Assembly (NCBI GenBank): GCA_016210045.1
Contig: JACQUX010000027.1
Location: 1-52,065 of the forward strand
Direction of reading: 5' to 3'
DNA from: Deltaproteobacteria bacterium
Lineage (GTDB): Bacteria; UBA10199; GCA-002796325; JACPFF01
DNA length: 52,065 nucleotides
Shown here: in pieces, positions 8,221 through 16,305 of the stretch
Numbering within the stretch: the stretch's first letter is position 1
Layout of the letters: each line of letters begins with the position of its first letter
The notes under the pieces: model-generated
The model's input: the letters and a program-made list of their open reading frames with translations, nothing else
Told to the model about the DNA's origin: nothing
Database searches by the model: none
Made by a program: the position numbers and the translations under genes

Positions 8221-8257
8221 GACTATTAAAGTAGTCTGAATATTGGTCTGTTGTCAA
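8221..8257 (-). promoter_or_regulatory. Leaderless-type promoter and operator of the RelE/Phd operon
   Basis: On the minus strand, -35 TTGACA (8252-8257), an 18-nt spacer and -10 TACTTT (8228-8233). Only 7 nt separate the -10 from the ATG at 8220. The palindrome GACTATTAAAGTAGTC (8221-8236) covers the -10 and the expected start, as an autorepression operator would. Confidence 0.6.
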
Positions 8258-8279
8258 ATGCGGATTCTGCGGGGACTCG

Positions 8280-10061
8280 CTATGCGGTGCTGCGGGGCGG
8301 AGCCTCCGTGTACCAATGGTTGACGTCTTCGTTCCTGCCTGCGGCGCAGAGACGAGCGCGGAGGCGGCGGCTGATGGGGTGTTTGGTGGGGGCGAGAGCG
8401 GGCGAGTAGGCATCGGGTCGGCTCTTTGCGACGGTGAGACGAAAACCGATCGGCGTTTCGTTAATTCGCACGTCCAGAATTTGTGGAAACAGAGGGAGCG
8501 GCTGGTCGCGTACTGCGGCTTCGTAGCGGTCGCGCGCGTTCGCAAAGGGGTGATGATAGAGCCAATACACCAGCGACTGGCGTGCTAACACGACCGCTCC
8601 GCCACCGATCAATGCCCCTGCCCCCGCTAAGACGATCGCCAGTCCGGTCAGCCCTGCAGTGAAGAGACCCACCGTGAGTCCCAGGGCCGCTCCGCCGATA
8701 GCGCCAATGGGAGTGATGCGACGATCGACGGCATATTCGATACTGCGGAACGCCACCTCTCCAGAAGGAAACGTGCGTGACAGGATGACCTGCAGGCTCG
8801 GTTCGAGGACGTCCCAGATGACGCGTGCAGCGGCGCGCGGTTTCGCTGCCAATTCGGGCGGGAGCGAGATCTCAATCGTCCGGGGGTCGCGCTGACCGAG
8901 TACGGCGATCGGAGCTTGGAGTGCTGCGAGGAGTTGTAGGCCGACTGTCGTGCGTTCCGCATGGGTCTGCTGTGCGGTGAGAGTGAGCAGGATTGGGGCG
9001 TTCACGGTGCGCCGCGCCTCTACTTTAGCTGACTCAAGGGCTGCTGCGTCGGCGTAGCGCCGATCCGCGTCTGGTCCCAACACGGCACGGACGAGTGCGG
9101 CTAACTCAGCACGGAGCGTTGCATCGTCCCAGTCGAGTAATGCCAGCATTGTTGCTCGGGTCCAGAGGTTCACGAGGTGAATGGTCTGCCAGGAACGCGG
9201 GATTGGGAGTTGCCCATCAAGGTGATCACTGAAGACCGCGATGCCTGGAGTCCCCTCCAGTTGCGTGGTCGGTGGAAGTCGATCTGGTTGCGGTGAAAAG
9301 ACCTGCACTGCGTCTGGTGGGAGCCCGATGATTGCGGCCGCAGCGACTAAGCGGGGCTGAAGTTCGTCGATCCAATCTCGCCGTTCCACCAGTGCGGCAA
9401 TGCGGTGTGGCCGCGTACGCTGGACGATCGCGTGCAGCAGGACATCGGCCCCACTGGGGCACACGACTTGCGTGGCGAAGTCAACGTGCTCCGCCAATGC
9501 CGGGGCGATGCGAAGCAGCGCTCGAGTGAAAATGTCGTACAACTCGCGTCCGGGGGCATACATGCTGGGGAAGCGAACATTGGTCTGGCTCACGCCTCCG
9601 GCCGCAGCGGCGCCGTCGGCGAACACGACGAGGCTTTCCGGGACTGCGATATTCCACAACGCCGTGGCTGGATCTTGGGGATGCGCAGCGTGGATGTCCG
9701 CCATCGAGAGTGGCGTGACGGCGCGTCCCGTCTCGGTGCCTAGAATGGCGGTGAGTGCTGCCAAATACGGTGGGGGCGTGGCCTTCGGATCGTAGACGAG
9801 TGTGATCGGGCGTCGCGGTGGGGTGGGTGATCGCAAGACATCGACCTCCCCGACGCCATCCACGCCGGCGAAGGCTCCAAACGGGAATCCGCTGTGTGCC
9901 TTGCTGAACGCTGCAAAGGGATGACTCGACTCCGTCGCAAATCGATCGGGACCAATGCCCGGCTCATGACCATGCACCTCGCGCGCAATGGCTCGTGCCA
10001 CGCGCCGCGCGCCGAACCCATTTACGCTGATGCCGCCTCGACCTATCGTGCCCGCGCCCAT
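8280..10061 (-). CDS. Hypothetical 593-residue protein with a Gly-rich hydrophobic segment
   Basis: I do not recognise this protein. The ATG at 10061 has a strong GGAGGG 6-7 nt upstream. Residues 1-25 are Gly-rich (GAGTIGRGGISVNGFG). A central part about 100-400 has alternating strands and helices (ITLVYDPKATPPPYLAAL, SLVVFADGAAAAGG). Near residues 480-525 is a long Gly/Ala/Leu segment (GAALGLTVGLFTAGLTGLA) that could be a membrane hairpin. No catalytic motif stands out. It follows the HopA1-like gene after 56 nt on the same strand and is probably co-transcribed with it. Confidence 0.7.
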   Translation of the reverse strand: MGAGTIGRGGISVNGFGARRVARAIAREVHGHEPGIGPDRFATESSHPFAAFSKAHSGFPFGAFAGVDGVGEVDVLRSPTPPRRPITLVYDPKATPPPYLAALTAILGTETGRAVTPLSMADIHAAHPQDPATALWNIAVPESLVVFADGAAAAGGVSQTNVRFPSMYAPGRELYDIFTRALLRIAPALAEHVDFATQVVCPSGADVLLHAIVQRTRPHRIAALVERRDWIDELQPRLVAAAAIIGLPPDAVQVFSPQPDRLPPTTQLEGTPGIAVFSDHLDGQLPIPRSWQTIHLVNLWTRATMLALLDWDDATLRAELAALVRAVLGPDADRRYADAAALESAKVEARRTVNAPILLTLTAQQTHAERTTVGLQLLAALQAPIAVLGQRDPRTIEISLPPELAAKPRAAARVIWDVLEPSLQVILSRTFPSGEVAFRSIEYAVDRRITPIGAIGGAALGLTVGLFTAGLTGLAIVLAGAGALIGGGAVVLARQSLVYWLYHHPFANARDRYEAAVRDQPLPLFPQILDVRINETPIGFRLTVAKSRPDAYSPALAPTKHPISRRLRARLCAAGRNEDVNHWYTEAPPRSTA

Positions 10062-10117
10062 CCACCCTCCAGGTGCATATATATAATGATGCGGCTAATC
10101 GAGTTATCCGACTTGTG

Positions 10118-11308
10118 TCAAGGGGCGGGGTACTGCGCCACAAAGCGCTGTAGATTGTCCCGTTTGAGTGCGGCGATAAATGCCCGCATGCGTCGCTCGC
10201 TGTGAGATATTCCCATAACCCGATCGATAATTCGTCGCAGGGCCGCGCTATGGGCGTTTCCCAAGTATGGCCATCGTGAAGCGTCAGACATGCCAGCTGC
10301 TTGAAGCATCAAACGGATATTGGTCGCGCGTTCTTTCATCCACTGCGGATCGTGCGCCGCATCGAGCTCCTCAGAGGATGTGCGGAACTCATCTGCGACT
10401 ACGGCTGCGACGAGACCATGGTATGAAGTGAGCACCTTTCCCGCTGAACTGAAGAGCCACGGATCATCGGCCGTGCTGATCCCTGGCAGCCATTGCGGTG
10501 TGAACCGCGCGACGGCGTTAGGCGCTTGACCAAATGCGGGGGCAAAACGCCGCCACACGTGCGCCAGCACTTGTTGGGTCACGTCCCGATGTGCGGGTTC
10601 GACATACACGACGATGAGTTCGCGGCGCTGCAAATGACGGCGCAGCGCGGCGGCGGGCTGGATGGGATGCGGGCACTTGCAATCCAATTCCCCTCCGGAG
10701 GCTGCGGTATGCAGGATTAGCGTACGCCAAATTGCTGGGGCGAGGCGCGGATCGACATCGAGATAGAAGCGTGTGATGCCATCAATGGGGTGTGCCCAAC
10801 GATTGCCGGAAACATTCGTCCGTCCGTACAGCCAGGTCTGGTGATCCGTCGTGTCTTCTTGTCGGATGAGCTGTAACTGTGGTTGCGGAAGACGCTGCTC
10901 CAGGGCCGGCGTGATACCCGACAATACCCGCTGATACTCCTGAATCGAGGCTGCGCAAATGGGGCGCCGCAGTCTGTCACTGCCCGTGATCCACGCATAG
11001 ACAGCGCGTTCGTCCGGCAGTCGGTGGCGTTGCTGTTGAAACCGGCGGGCCCACTGGAAGCATGCACCAACATCGCGGATGAACGTGTGCATACTGGAGG
11101 TCGCATGGCGTCCGTGCCATGCGGCGCGGCCCAGGACGCTGCGCAACGTCTTGGCGAGTCCGCTCGTATCCCCGAGATCATAGAGCGGGCTATGATGAAA
11201 GAGATCGCGGGCAGAGAGGTGTGGCGCAGAGTCGCTGCCCGCGCGAGATTTACAGTGCGTCGCGCGCCGAGACGGACGCAGGTGCCGTGGTGGCCTGATG
11301 GGTCCCAT
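10118..11308 (-). CDS. HopA1-like domain protein (tentative)
   Basis: About 396 residues if the ATG at 11308 is used; an in-frame ATG at 11422 is possible but its extra residues look non-coding. From about residue 158 the order WLYGRTNVSGNRW, GITRFYLDVDP, KCPHPIQP, RRELIVVYVE (about 229-237) and FTPQWLPGISTADDP (about 269-283) resembles the HopA1 family of type III effectors. HopA1-like proteins also serve as the phosphoserine/threonine lyase in class V lanthipeptide synthesis. The match is from memory of the family's motif order, not a search. It lies beside an IS1380 element. Confidence 0.45.
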   Translation of the reverse strand: MGPIRPPRHLRPSRRATHCKSRAGSDSAPHLSARDLFHHSPLYDLGDTSGLAKTLRSVLGRAAWHGRHATSSMHTFIRDVGACFQWARRFQQQRHRLPDERAVYAWITGSDRLRRPICAASIQEYQRVLSGITPALEQRLPQPQLQLIRQEDTTDHQTWLYGRTNVSGNRWAHPIDGITRFYLDVDPRLAPAIWRTLILHTAASGGELDCKCPHPIQPAAALRRHLQRRELIVVYVEPAHRDVTQQVLAHVWRRFAPAFGQAPNAVARFTPQWLPGISTADDPWLFSSAGKVLTSYHGLVAAVVADEFRTSSEELDAAHDPQWMKERATNIRLMLQAAGMSDASRWPYLGNAHSAALRRIIDRVMGISHSERRMRAFIAALKRDNLQRFVAQYPAP

Positions 11309-11422
11309 GCGTCTATGGTATCGGTGAGAGACGGCGAAAGTTGCGTGCCGCGCTGACCTAAATCCGTCAGTAGTGAAATTGGCACGGGAAATCAAGCGGA
11401 TGGACGCCATAAAAACGGGCAT

Positions 11423-13130
11423 TTGGGGACCGCTGGCCGGGGACTGTGGTCAGGTGTGCGTCTACAACGCGGACCGCGTGCGGTTGGCAGGCGAGACGGC
11501 CCTCGTGCGGACGCACGAAGGCCGTGGCCGTGCGCGTGCGCCATGCCGAGAGCGGTTACAACGTGGCGAGACGCTGCCGGGCGTGCTGATAGATCGGGAC
11601 CGCCGGATGGCCGCGCGCCAGTTGGAGCCCGGTGCGTCGGGCGTGCGTGATGACGCGGCCCGCGAGACCGAACAGCCGGAAGCGCAAGGTCTTGAGCCGG
11701 CAGTAGAACCACGTGGCCGGCAAGGCCAAGAGCTTCAGGCATTGCACGAGATTATGGGCGAGGCACGTGAGGCGCCACCACGCGGCATTCGCGCCGAACG
11801 TGCCGCAGGGAAACGTGTGGCCGGCATAATCGTGTTTGAGACGGGCAATGACGTGTTCGATCGTGCCACTGCGTTCGTGATGCCACCAGATCAGGCGTTC
11901 GGCCTGCCAGTTCATATTCGTACAGACCGCGTGGTAGCTGTAATCGCCCGTAAAAAGATCGGGCTGCGTCGCCGGCGTGCGGATGACGAGATAGCGGTAG
12001 CCCAGCATGCGCTGACGGATCTCGTGTTGCGCGAGGCCTGCCGTGCTGAACGCGAGTTCCGCGTACTCGACGCCGGTCGGCACCACGCCCTGCGCAGTGA
12101 CCGTGCGGAGCGGCTGCCACGCGCTGTCTGGCAGCGCGTGCACGAAGCGCATCAAACCACGGGAGCAATCCGCGCTGATCGCAAACGGAATCTGGTGCGG
12201 CGTGCAGTAGTCCATGACGTCCCACTGATACCACGCCCCGTCGGAGCGCAAACAGAACGGCAGACCGGCCGGCAGATTGGCCACACACCGCTGCAGAAAG
12301 CGCAACGCGTCCGTATGCGCCGGGACATTGCCGTCGCGGAACTCCTCGGCAACAATGAGCTGCGTCTCCGCCCAGATCGCCTGGATCGGTTGATAGCCGG
12401 TGCCGCCTTTGTAGGTGCCGAGGCAGGATTGTTTCTCGGACCACGCCACCGTGGCATCCACATCGAGCGTGATCCACCGCGGGCGGCGGTGCGCCACCAT
12501 CTGCTGGATCGTGTGCCGATGCACGGCATTGAGCGCCGCCAATGCCGGACCTTCGGGCGGAATCACGGCGGTGCCAGGCACGCGCGGCGTCGGGGTCGGT
12601 TCGTCAAACAAGTGCAAAAAACGGCGGATCGCGGCGGGCGACGGCAGTCCCGCCGGACTGTACAGCGCCCTGCTCGCATCGGCGGCGAGCCACTGGACAT
12701 CGTCCATGCACGTGCCGCCCGCCACCTGCAACGCCACGAGCGCCTCGACGATCGTCGTCTCGGCCCAGCCGCGTTCTTTGAGCCGCAGCTGCTGCGCCAC
12801 CACGCGGTCCAAGCCCAAGCGCCGATAGGTCTCGCTGATCAGCGGCAGCCCCGCGAACGCCGTCAGTTTGGGATCCCGCTTTTTTGCTTCCGTCAGGATG
12901 AACGGCAAGATAGTCTGCGCCATCAAAGACCCCTCTTTCTGTGTGGAACGCACTGCCGTTGTGCCACAGCACGACGCCAGCCGCCAGAAGAGGGTTCTTT
13001 TTTTTGCCTGTTGTTTGCCCGTGCGACACGCCACCGGCGACTCGCACCTCGTGGGTGCGACGCGAAGAAAAATTACCACTCAGAAATCCGCAACATCACT
13101 CACTGTCGGAAAACAAAGTGACGGATCAAG
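11423..13130 (-). mobile_element. IS1380-family insertion sequence (ends unresolved)
   Basis: An intact IS1380-type transposase with about 130 bp downstream and about 200 bp upstream of non-coding flank. I searched both flanks for matching terminal inverted repeats and target duplications and could not find a convincing pair, so the limits given are approximate. It inserted between the HopA1-like gene and the following lipoprotein gene. Confidence 0.6.
11556..12923 (-). CDS. IS1380-family transposase (DDE group 1)
   Basis: 455 residues, the normal length for IS1380 transposases and not interrupted. The N-terminus ILPFILTEAKKRDPKLTAFA and the block ALVALQVAGGTCMDDVQWL are typical. The DDE catalytic Asp is in ITLDVDATVAWSEK, followed by YKGGTGYQPIQA and a C-terminal Glu region HHERSGTIEHVIARLKHDY. 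The ATG at 12923 was chosen because AAAGAGGGG precedes it. The mRNA would read towards the HopA1-like gene, so the insertion could also drive that gene. Confidence 0.93.
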   Translation of the reverse strand: MAQTILPFILTEAKKRDPKLTAFAGLPLISETYRRLGLDRVVAQQLRLKERGWAETTIVEALVALQVAGGTCMDDVQWLAADASRALYSPAGLPSPAAIRRFLHLFDEPTPTPRVPGTAVIPPEGPALAALNAVHRHTIQQMVAHRRPRWITLDVDATVAWSEKQSCLGTYKGGTGYQPIQAIWAETQLIVAEEFRDGNVPAHTDALRFLQRCVANLPAGLPFCLRSDGAWYQWDVMDYCTPHQIPFAISADCSRGLMRFVHALPDSAWQPLRTVTAQGVVPTGVEYAELAFSTAGLAQHEIRQRMLGYRYLVIRTPATQPDLFTGDYSYHAVCTNMNWQAERLIWWHHERSGTIEHVIARLKHDYAGHTFPCGTFGANAAWWRLTCLAHNLVQCLKLLALPATWFYCRLKTLRFRLFGLAGRVITHARRTGLQLARGHPAVPIYQHARQRLATL

Positions 13131-13218
13131 GCTGAGTTGAGTGCGCATGGTCATATGCGCATCATGCCGGTTTCGTTATGCACGAGGCACGAAACTCACC
13201 TAACCGCAGGAGGCTCGG

Positions 13219-14922
13219 ATGCAATGCCGCAATCGCAGTGTCGTAGGGATGTTGCTACTGTTGGCCGCCTGCGGTGGGTCGGGCGGCGGCAGCGCGGTGT
13301 CCAGCGCCTCGCCGGAGGTGCAGCAAGCGATCGACAATGCCGAGAGTGTCGATAAGACCATCTATGTGGAGCTCAGCGCCGGCAGTGTCGAAGGGGTGCG
13401 TGAACGGATGGCGGAGGCCTTTCCGGAGGTCGCCACGTTAATGGCGGGCGGCGATTCGGGACGGGCGGCGATGCTCGAAGCGTTCACCGGGACGCCGGCC
13501 TATGTGGATGATGTCCGCCTCGCGATCTATGCCCATGCGCTGGAACAAATGGGCGACACGGCGAGTCTAGCTACGCTGCGCACTTTTCTCGACGAGAATA
13601 TCTCCGGCGATCTGTATCTCGCGCCGCAATTCATCACGCATGCGATTCGGTCGCTGGCGGGAGAATCTACCACCACGCTGTTTTTCTCGCCCACGGATAT
13701 GGCGGCGGCGGTGGGGAGTGCGAATCTGGCCGCGCGGACGGCGTCGGCCCGTGCGGTAACGGCGGCCAGCCTGAGCTGCGCGCGGGCCGTGGCCGTGCTC
13801 GATGCCCAGGGTAACGTCGCGACCTATCTGGATGATCACGGGGACCCGCAACGCGCGGTGTTGGTCGGCTATGAATTTACTGCGTCCCGTGTTTCCGATG
13901 AAGAAGCTGCGTTGCTGATCGAGCAGGTGACCACCGGCGGTGGCACCTACGTCACTGATAATACGGAATTCCGCGGCGTGCCGTCCGGACAATTCAATTG
14001 TGGCGGCTATGCCTTCCGCAGCCTCAATAACGACGATAAATGGCGCCTCGATCCTGCGCTGGCATTTGAGGTCCTCACGAAGACGGGGTCGCTCGTTGAA
14101 GTCAGCGAGTCCGAGGCGCGGGCCGGCGACAAGGTGTTTTATTTTACGTCGGCGGCGGCGACCCGGCCGGGGCATGTTGCTGAAGTAGACAGTGTCAGCG
14201 GTCTCATTTCACAGACGATCACCATTCGAAATGCCGACAACAATACAGGTCTCTGGGAGGCGCCGATTAATGCCGCGTATTTTTCTGGATCGTGGATTCC
14301 CGGCAGTTCGGCGCGCTATCCTGTGCGCAAGGTCTATCGCTGGGCCGGCGGCGTAGAGCCCGTCGTGGGCCACGATCCCTCCGCCACCGGCACCGATTAC
14401 TGTGATCCCTTGAGCCAGGGATTATCCGCGAACGTCGCTATCATCGGCTACAGTGTGACCTTCACGCCGACTACGGTGACCGGTGCCAATAACGGCGAAT
14501 ACACCGGCGATGTCCATCTCACGGATGTCGTCGGTATCACTGCATATGAAGGATCGGGCTCCTCGATGGCGTTAGCGCTGATGCTGTTCGATCGATTGTC
14601 GATAGCCGGCGCCGGCGAGTACACGCTCAACACGACAGATAATGTCTTCGATCGGCATACCGGCTCCGCAGCGCTCTCCTTTACGAGTCCCTCGATTACG
14701 AATGCCGACGACGGTTCGTCCGTCGGCTTCGAATCGACCGGTGGTTCCGTGACGCTCACGTCCTGGGGCACCGCGATCGGCGATCAAATTATCGGGACCT
14801 ATCTCGCGACGGTGTCCGGAACGCGCGTTACCGGCCTCGATGCGTGGGGGAGTCCGCAATCAGAAACGCTGACCGGTACGATCAGCGGCAGCTTCAATGT
14901 GGAAATTACGGCTGGCAATTAA
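13219..14922 (+). CDS. Lipoprotein with possible NlpC/P60-like Cys-His domain
   Basis: A 567-residue exported lipoprotein: signal peptide with lipobox LLAAC (Cys18), then a Gly/Ser linker. A helical part covers about 35-190. A region with Cys261 in FNCGGYAF and His319 in RPGHVAEV is spaced as in papain-like NlpC/P60 or CHAP hydrolases; I infer a cell-wall or amide hydrolase but did not find the full motif. Residues about 410-567 look like beta-sandwich (VTFTPTTVTGANNGEYTG, ETLTGTISGSFNVEI). AGGAGG precedes the ATG. It is convergent with nadK and ends one base from it. Confidence 0.65.
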   Translation: MQCRNRSVVGMLLLLAACGGSGGGSAVSSASPEVQQAIDNAESVDKTIYVELSAGSVEGVRERMAEAFPEVATLMAGGDSGRAAMLEAFTGTPAYVDDVRLAIYAHALEQMGDTASLATLRTFLDENISGDLYLAPQFITHAIRSLAGESTTTLFFSPTDMAAAVGSANLAARTASARAVTAASLSCARAVAVLDAQGNVATYLDDHGDPQRAVLVGYEFTASRVSDEEAALLIEQVTTGGGTYVTDNTEFRGVPSGQFNCGGYAFRSLNNDDKWRLDPALAFEVLTKTGSLVEVSESEARAGDKVFYFTSAAATRPGHVAEVDSVSGLISQTITIRNADNNTGLWEAPINAAYFSGSWIPGSSARYPVRKVYRWAGGVEPVVGHDPSATGTDYCDPLSQGLSANVAIIGYSVTFTPTTVTGANNGEYTGDVHLTDVVGITAYEGSGSSMALALMLFDRLSIAGAGEYTLNTTDNVFDRHTGSAALSFTSPSITNADDGSSVGFESTGGSVTLTSWGTAIGDQIIGTYLATVSGTRVTGLDAWGSPQSETLTGTISGSFNVEITAGN

Positions 14923-15738
14923 TTAGCGCCAATAGATATGCAATGGGCGGTCGGCGTTGCGGATCGTGATTTCGGTCCCTTCGGGCGCGGGATATTGGAT
15001 GTGGGCGCCGTCGATGGAGATGGTGCCGTGCGGAGTGAGGGAGAGGAGGCGGAGTTGCTGGCGCGGGGACAGCACGTCGCCGCGAAGGCGATAGCTGCCG
15101 TTCGGATGATAGGGTTCGCGCACCAGATATTGAATGGCGTCGGATTCCAACGGGAGGGCGCGTCCGCCGGCGCCGAGCATGGCCGCAGTGGAGCCGGCCG
15201 CCGTCCCGACCCAGACGCCGGAGCTACGCTGCGTTTCGCGGTGGCGCCCGATGCACAAACGGTAATCGCTGATCGCGGCGGGGGAGCCGTGCGCGAAGAG
15301 GCATTCGTTGAGGATCAATTCCTCCAGCGGATGTTCGTTCATCGTGGCGCGGAGTCGGTGCAGCTGTTTCGGCTGTAAGGTCCGCTTCAAGATGCGCTGC
15401 AGATAACGATCGAGCGTAGTGCGGGTCGCTGCGCAGAAATGGCCGACACTGGTTTGTCCGAACGACTTGACGCCCAGGATCGGTTGAGTCGTTGCGAAGT
15501 GGGATGTGGCGAGCACGGTGCCGTCGCCGCCGACGGTGATGACTAAATCGACGTCGGCGATCGGGCCGAGTTGCTCCAGTGGGATGGCGCGAAACGGGAG
15601 GGAGCGGTGCTGCAATAATTGGTAGAGATGATCGAGCGTGCGCACGTGTTCCTGCGCCGCATGTGCCGGGATGCGCCGCGAGGCCCGCGGGGCCGGTTTG
15701 TAGACAATGAGGATGTTGCCGAAGGCCTTGGAAGCCAC
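14923..15738 (-). CDS. nadK: NAD kinase, plant NADK3-like subtype
   Basis: Phosphorylates NAD (or NADH) to NADP(H). 271 residues from a GTG at 15738, chosen because homology-like sequence (FGNILIVYKP) begins there and nadD starts divergently at 15787. GGDGT is at 70-74, the adenine-binding NE is in LILNECLFAHGSP, and the TPTGSTAY box is GTAAGSTAAMLGAGG. The run SSGVWVGTAAGSTAAM plus IQYLVREPYHP resembles, from memory, plant NADK3 (NADH kinase) rather than E. coli NadK. Confidence 0.88.
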   Translation of the reverse strand: MASKAFGNILIVYKPAPRASRRIPAHAAQEHVRTLDHLYQLLQHRSLPFRAIPLEQLGPIADVDLVITVGGDGTVLATSHFATTQPILGVKSFGQTSVGHFCAATRTTLDRYLQRILKRTLQPKQLHRLRATMNEHPLEELILNECLFAHGSPAAISDYRLCIGRHRETQRSSGVWVGTAAGSTAAMLGAGGRALPLESDAIQYLVREPYHPNGSYRLRGDVLSPRQQLRLLSLTPHGTISIDGAHIQYPAPEGTEITIRNADRPLHIYWR

Positions 15739-15786
15739 GGATCGGCGTGATAGCGGGTCTTTCGAGGGCTGAGAAGGGAAATATTT

Positions 15787-16305
15787 ATGCGCATCGCCAT
15801 CTTCGGCGGCTCGTTCAATCCGGTGCATCTGGGCCATCTGGCGATGGTGCGCTGGGTGTTGCGGCGTCGGCTCGTGGATCGTGTCATTGTCGTGCCGTGT
15901 TGGCGCCATCCCTTTGCTAAAGATCTCGCTCCGTTTGCGGCCCGCGTGACGATGTGTCGGTTGGCGTTGGCGCGCTTTCGCCGTGCCGAAGTCTCCACGC
16001 TGGAACAACGACTCGGGGGCGTGAGTTACATGGCGCGGACGGTCCGGGCGCTGCAACGGCGCTATCCTTCGGCGTGCTTCTCATTGCTCATCGGCGCCGA
16101 TGTCGAACCAGAACTCCCGCGATGGCGCAATTGGCGCTGGCTGCAGCGTCATGTGGCGTTGATCAAACTCCCACGCGGCCCTCGGAGTCCGATCCCCAAC
16201 GTCAGTGCAACGGCGATTCGTGCACGACTGGCTGCCGGGCAATCCGTGGCGGATGCGGTGCCGCGTGCGGCGCTGCGTTGGTTGCAGCAACATGCCGTAT
16301 TTTAG
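15787..16305 (+). CDS. nadD: Nicotinate-nucleotide adenylyltransferase
   Basis: Adenylates nicotinate mononucleotide in NAD synthesis. 172 residues, shorter than the usual 190-215. The nucleotidyltransferase signature GGSFNPVHLGHLAM is at residues 9-22. LLIGADVEPELPRW and the C-terminal NVSATAIRARLAAG (the ISxTxIR motif) are present. AAGGGA precedes the ATG. It is divergent from nadK across only 48 bp, so both steps to NADP(H) may share a control region. The stop overlaps the murA stop. Confidence 0.92.
   Translation: MRIAIFGGSFNPVHLGHLAMVRWVLRRRLVDRVIVVPCWRHPFAKDLAPFAARVTMCRLALARFRRAEVSTLEQRLGGVSYMARTVRALQRRYPSACFSLLIGADVEPELPRWRNWRWLQRHVALIKLPRGPRSPIPNVSATAIRARLAAGQSVADAVPRAALRWLQQHAVF

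Noticed and set aside
10081-10121. A promoter for the 593-residue gene (TTGACA overlapping the upstream stop)
   Set aside because: A -35 match exists at 10116-10121, but the hexamer at the right distance (TTAGCC) is a poor -10, and the TATATA run is too far away.
11373-13121. A 582-residue plus-strand frame across the IS
   Set aside because: It is antisense to the intact transposase, is Arg-rich and has no recognisable domain.
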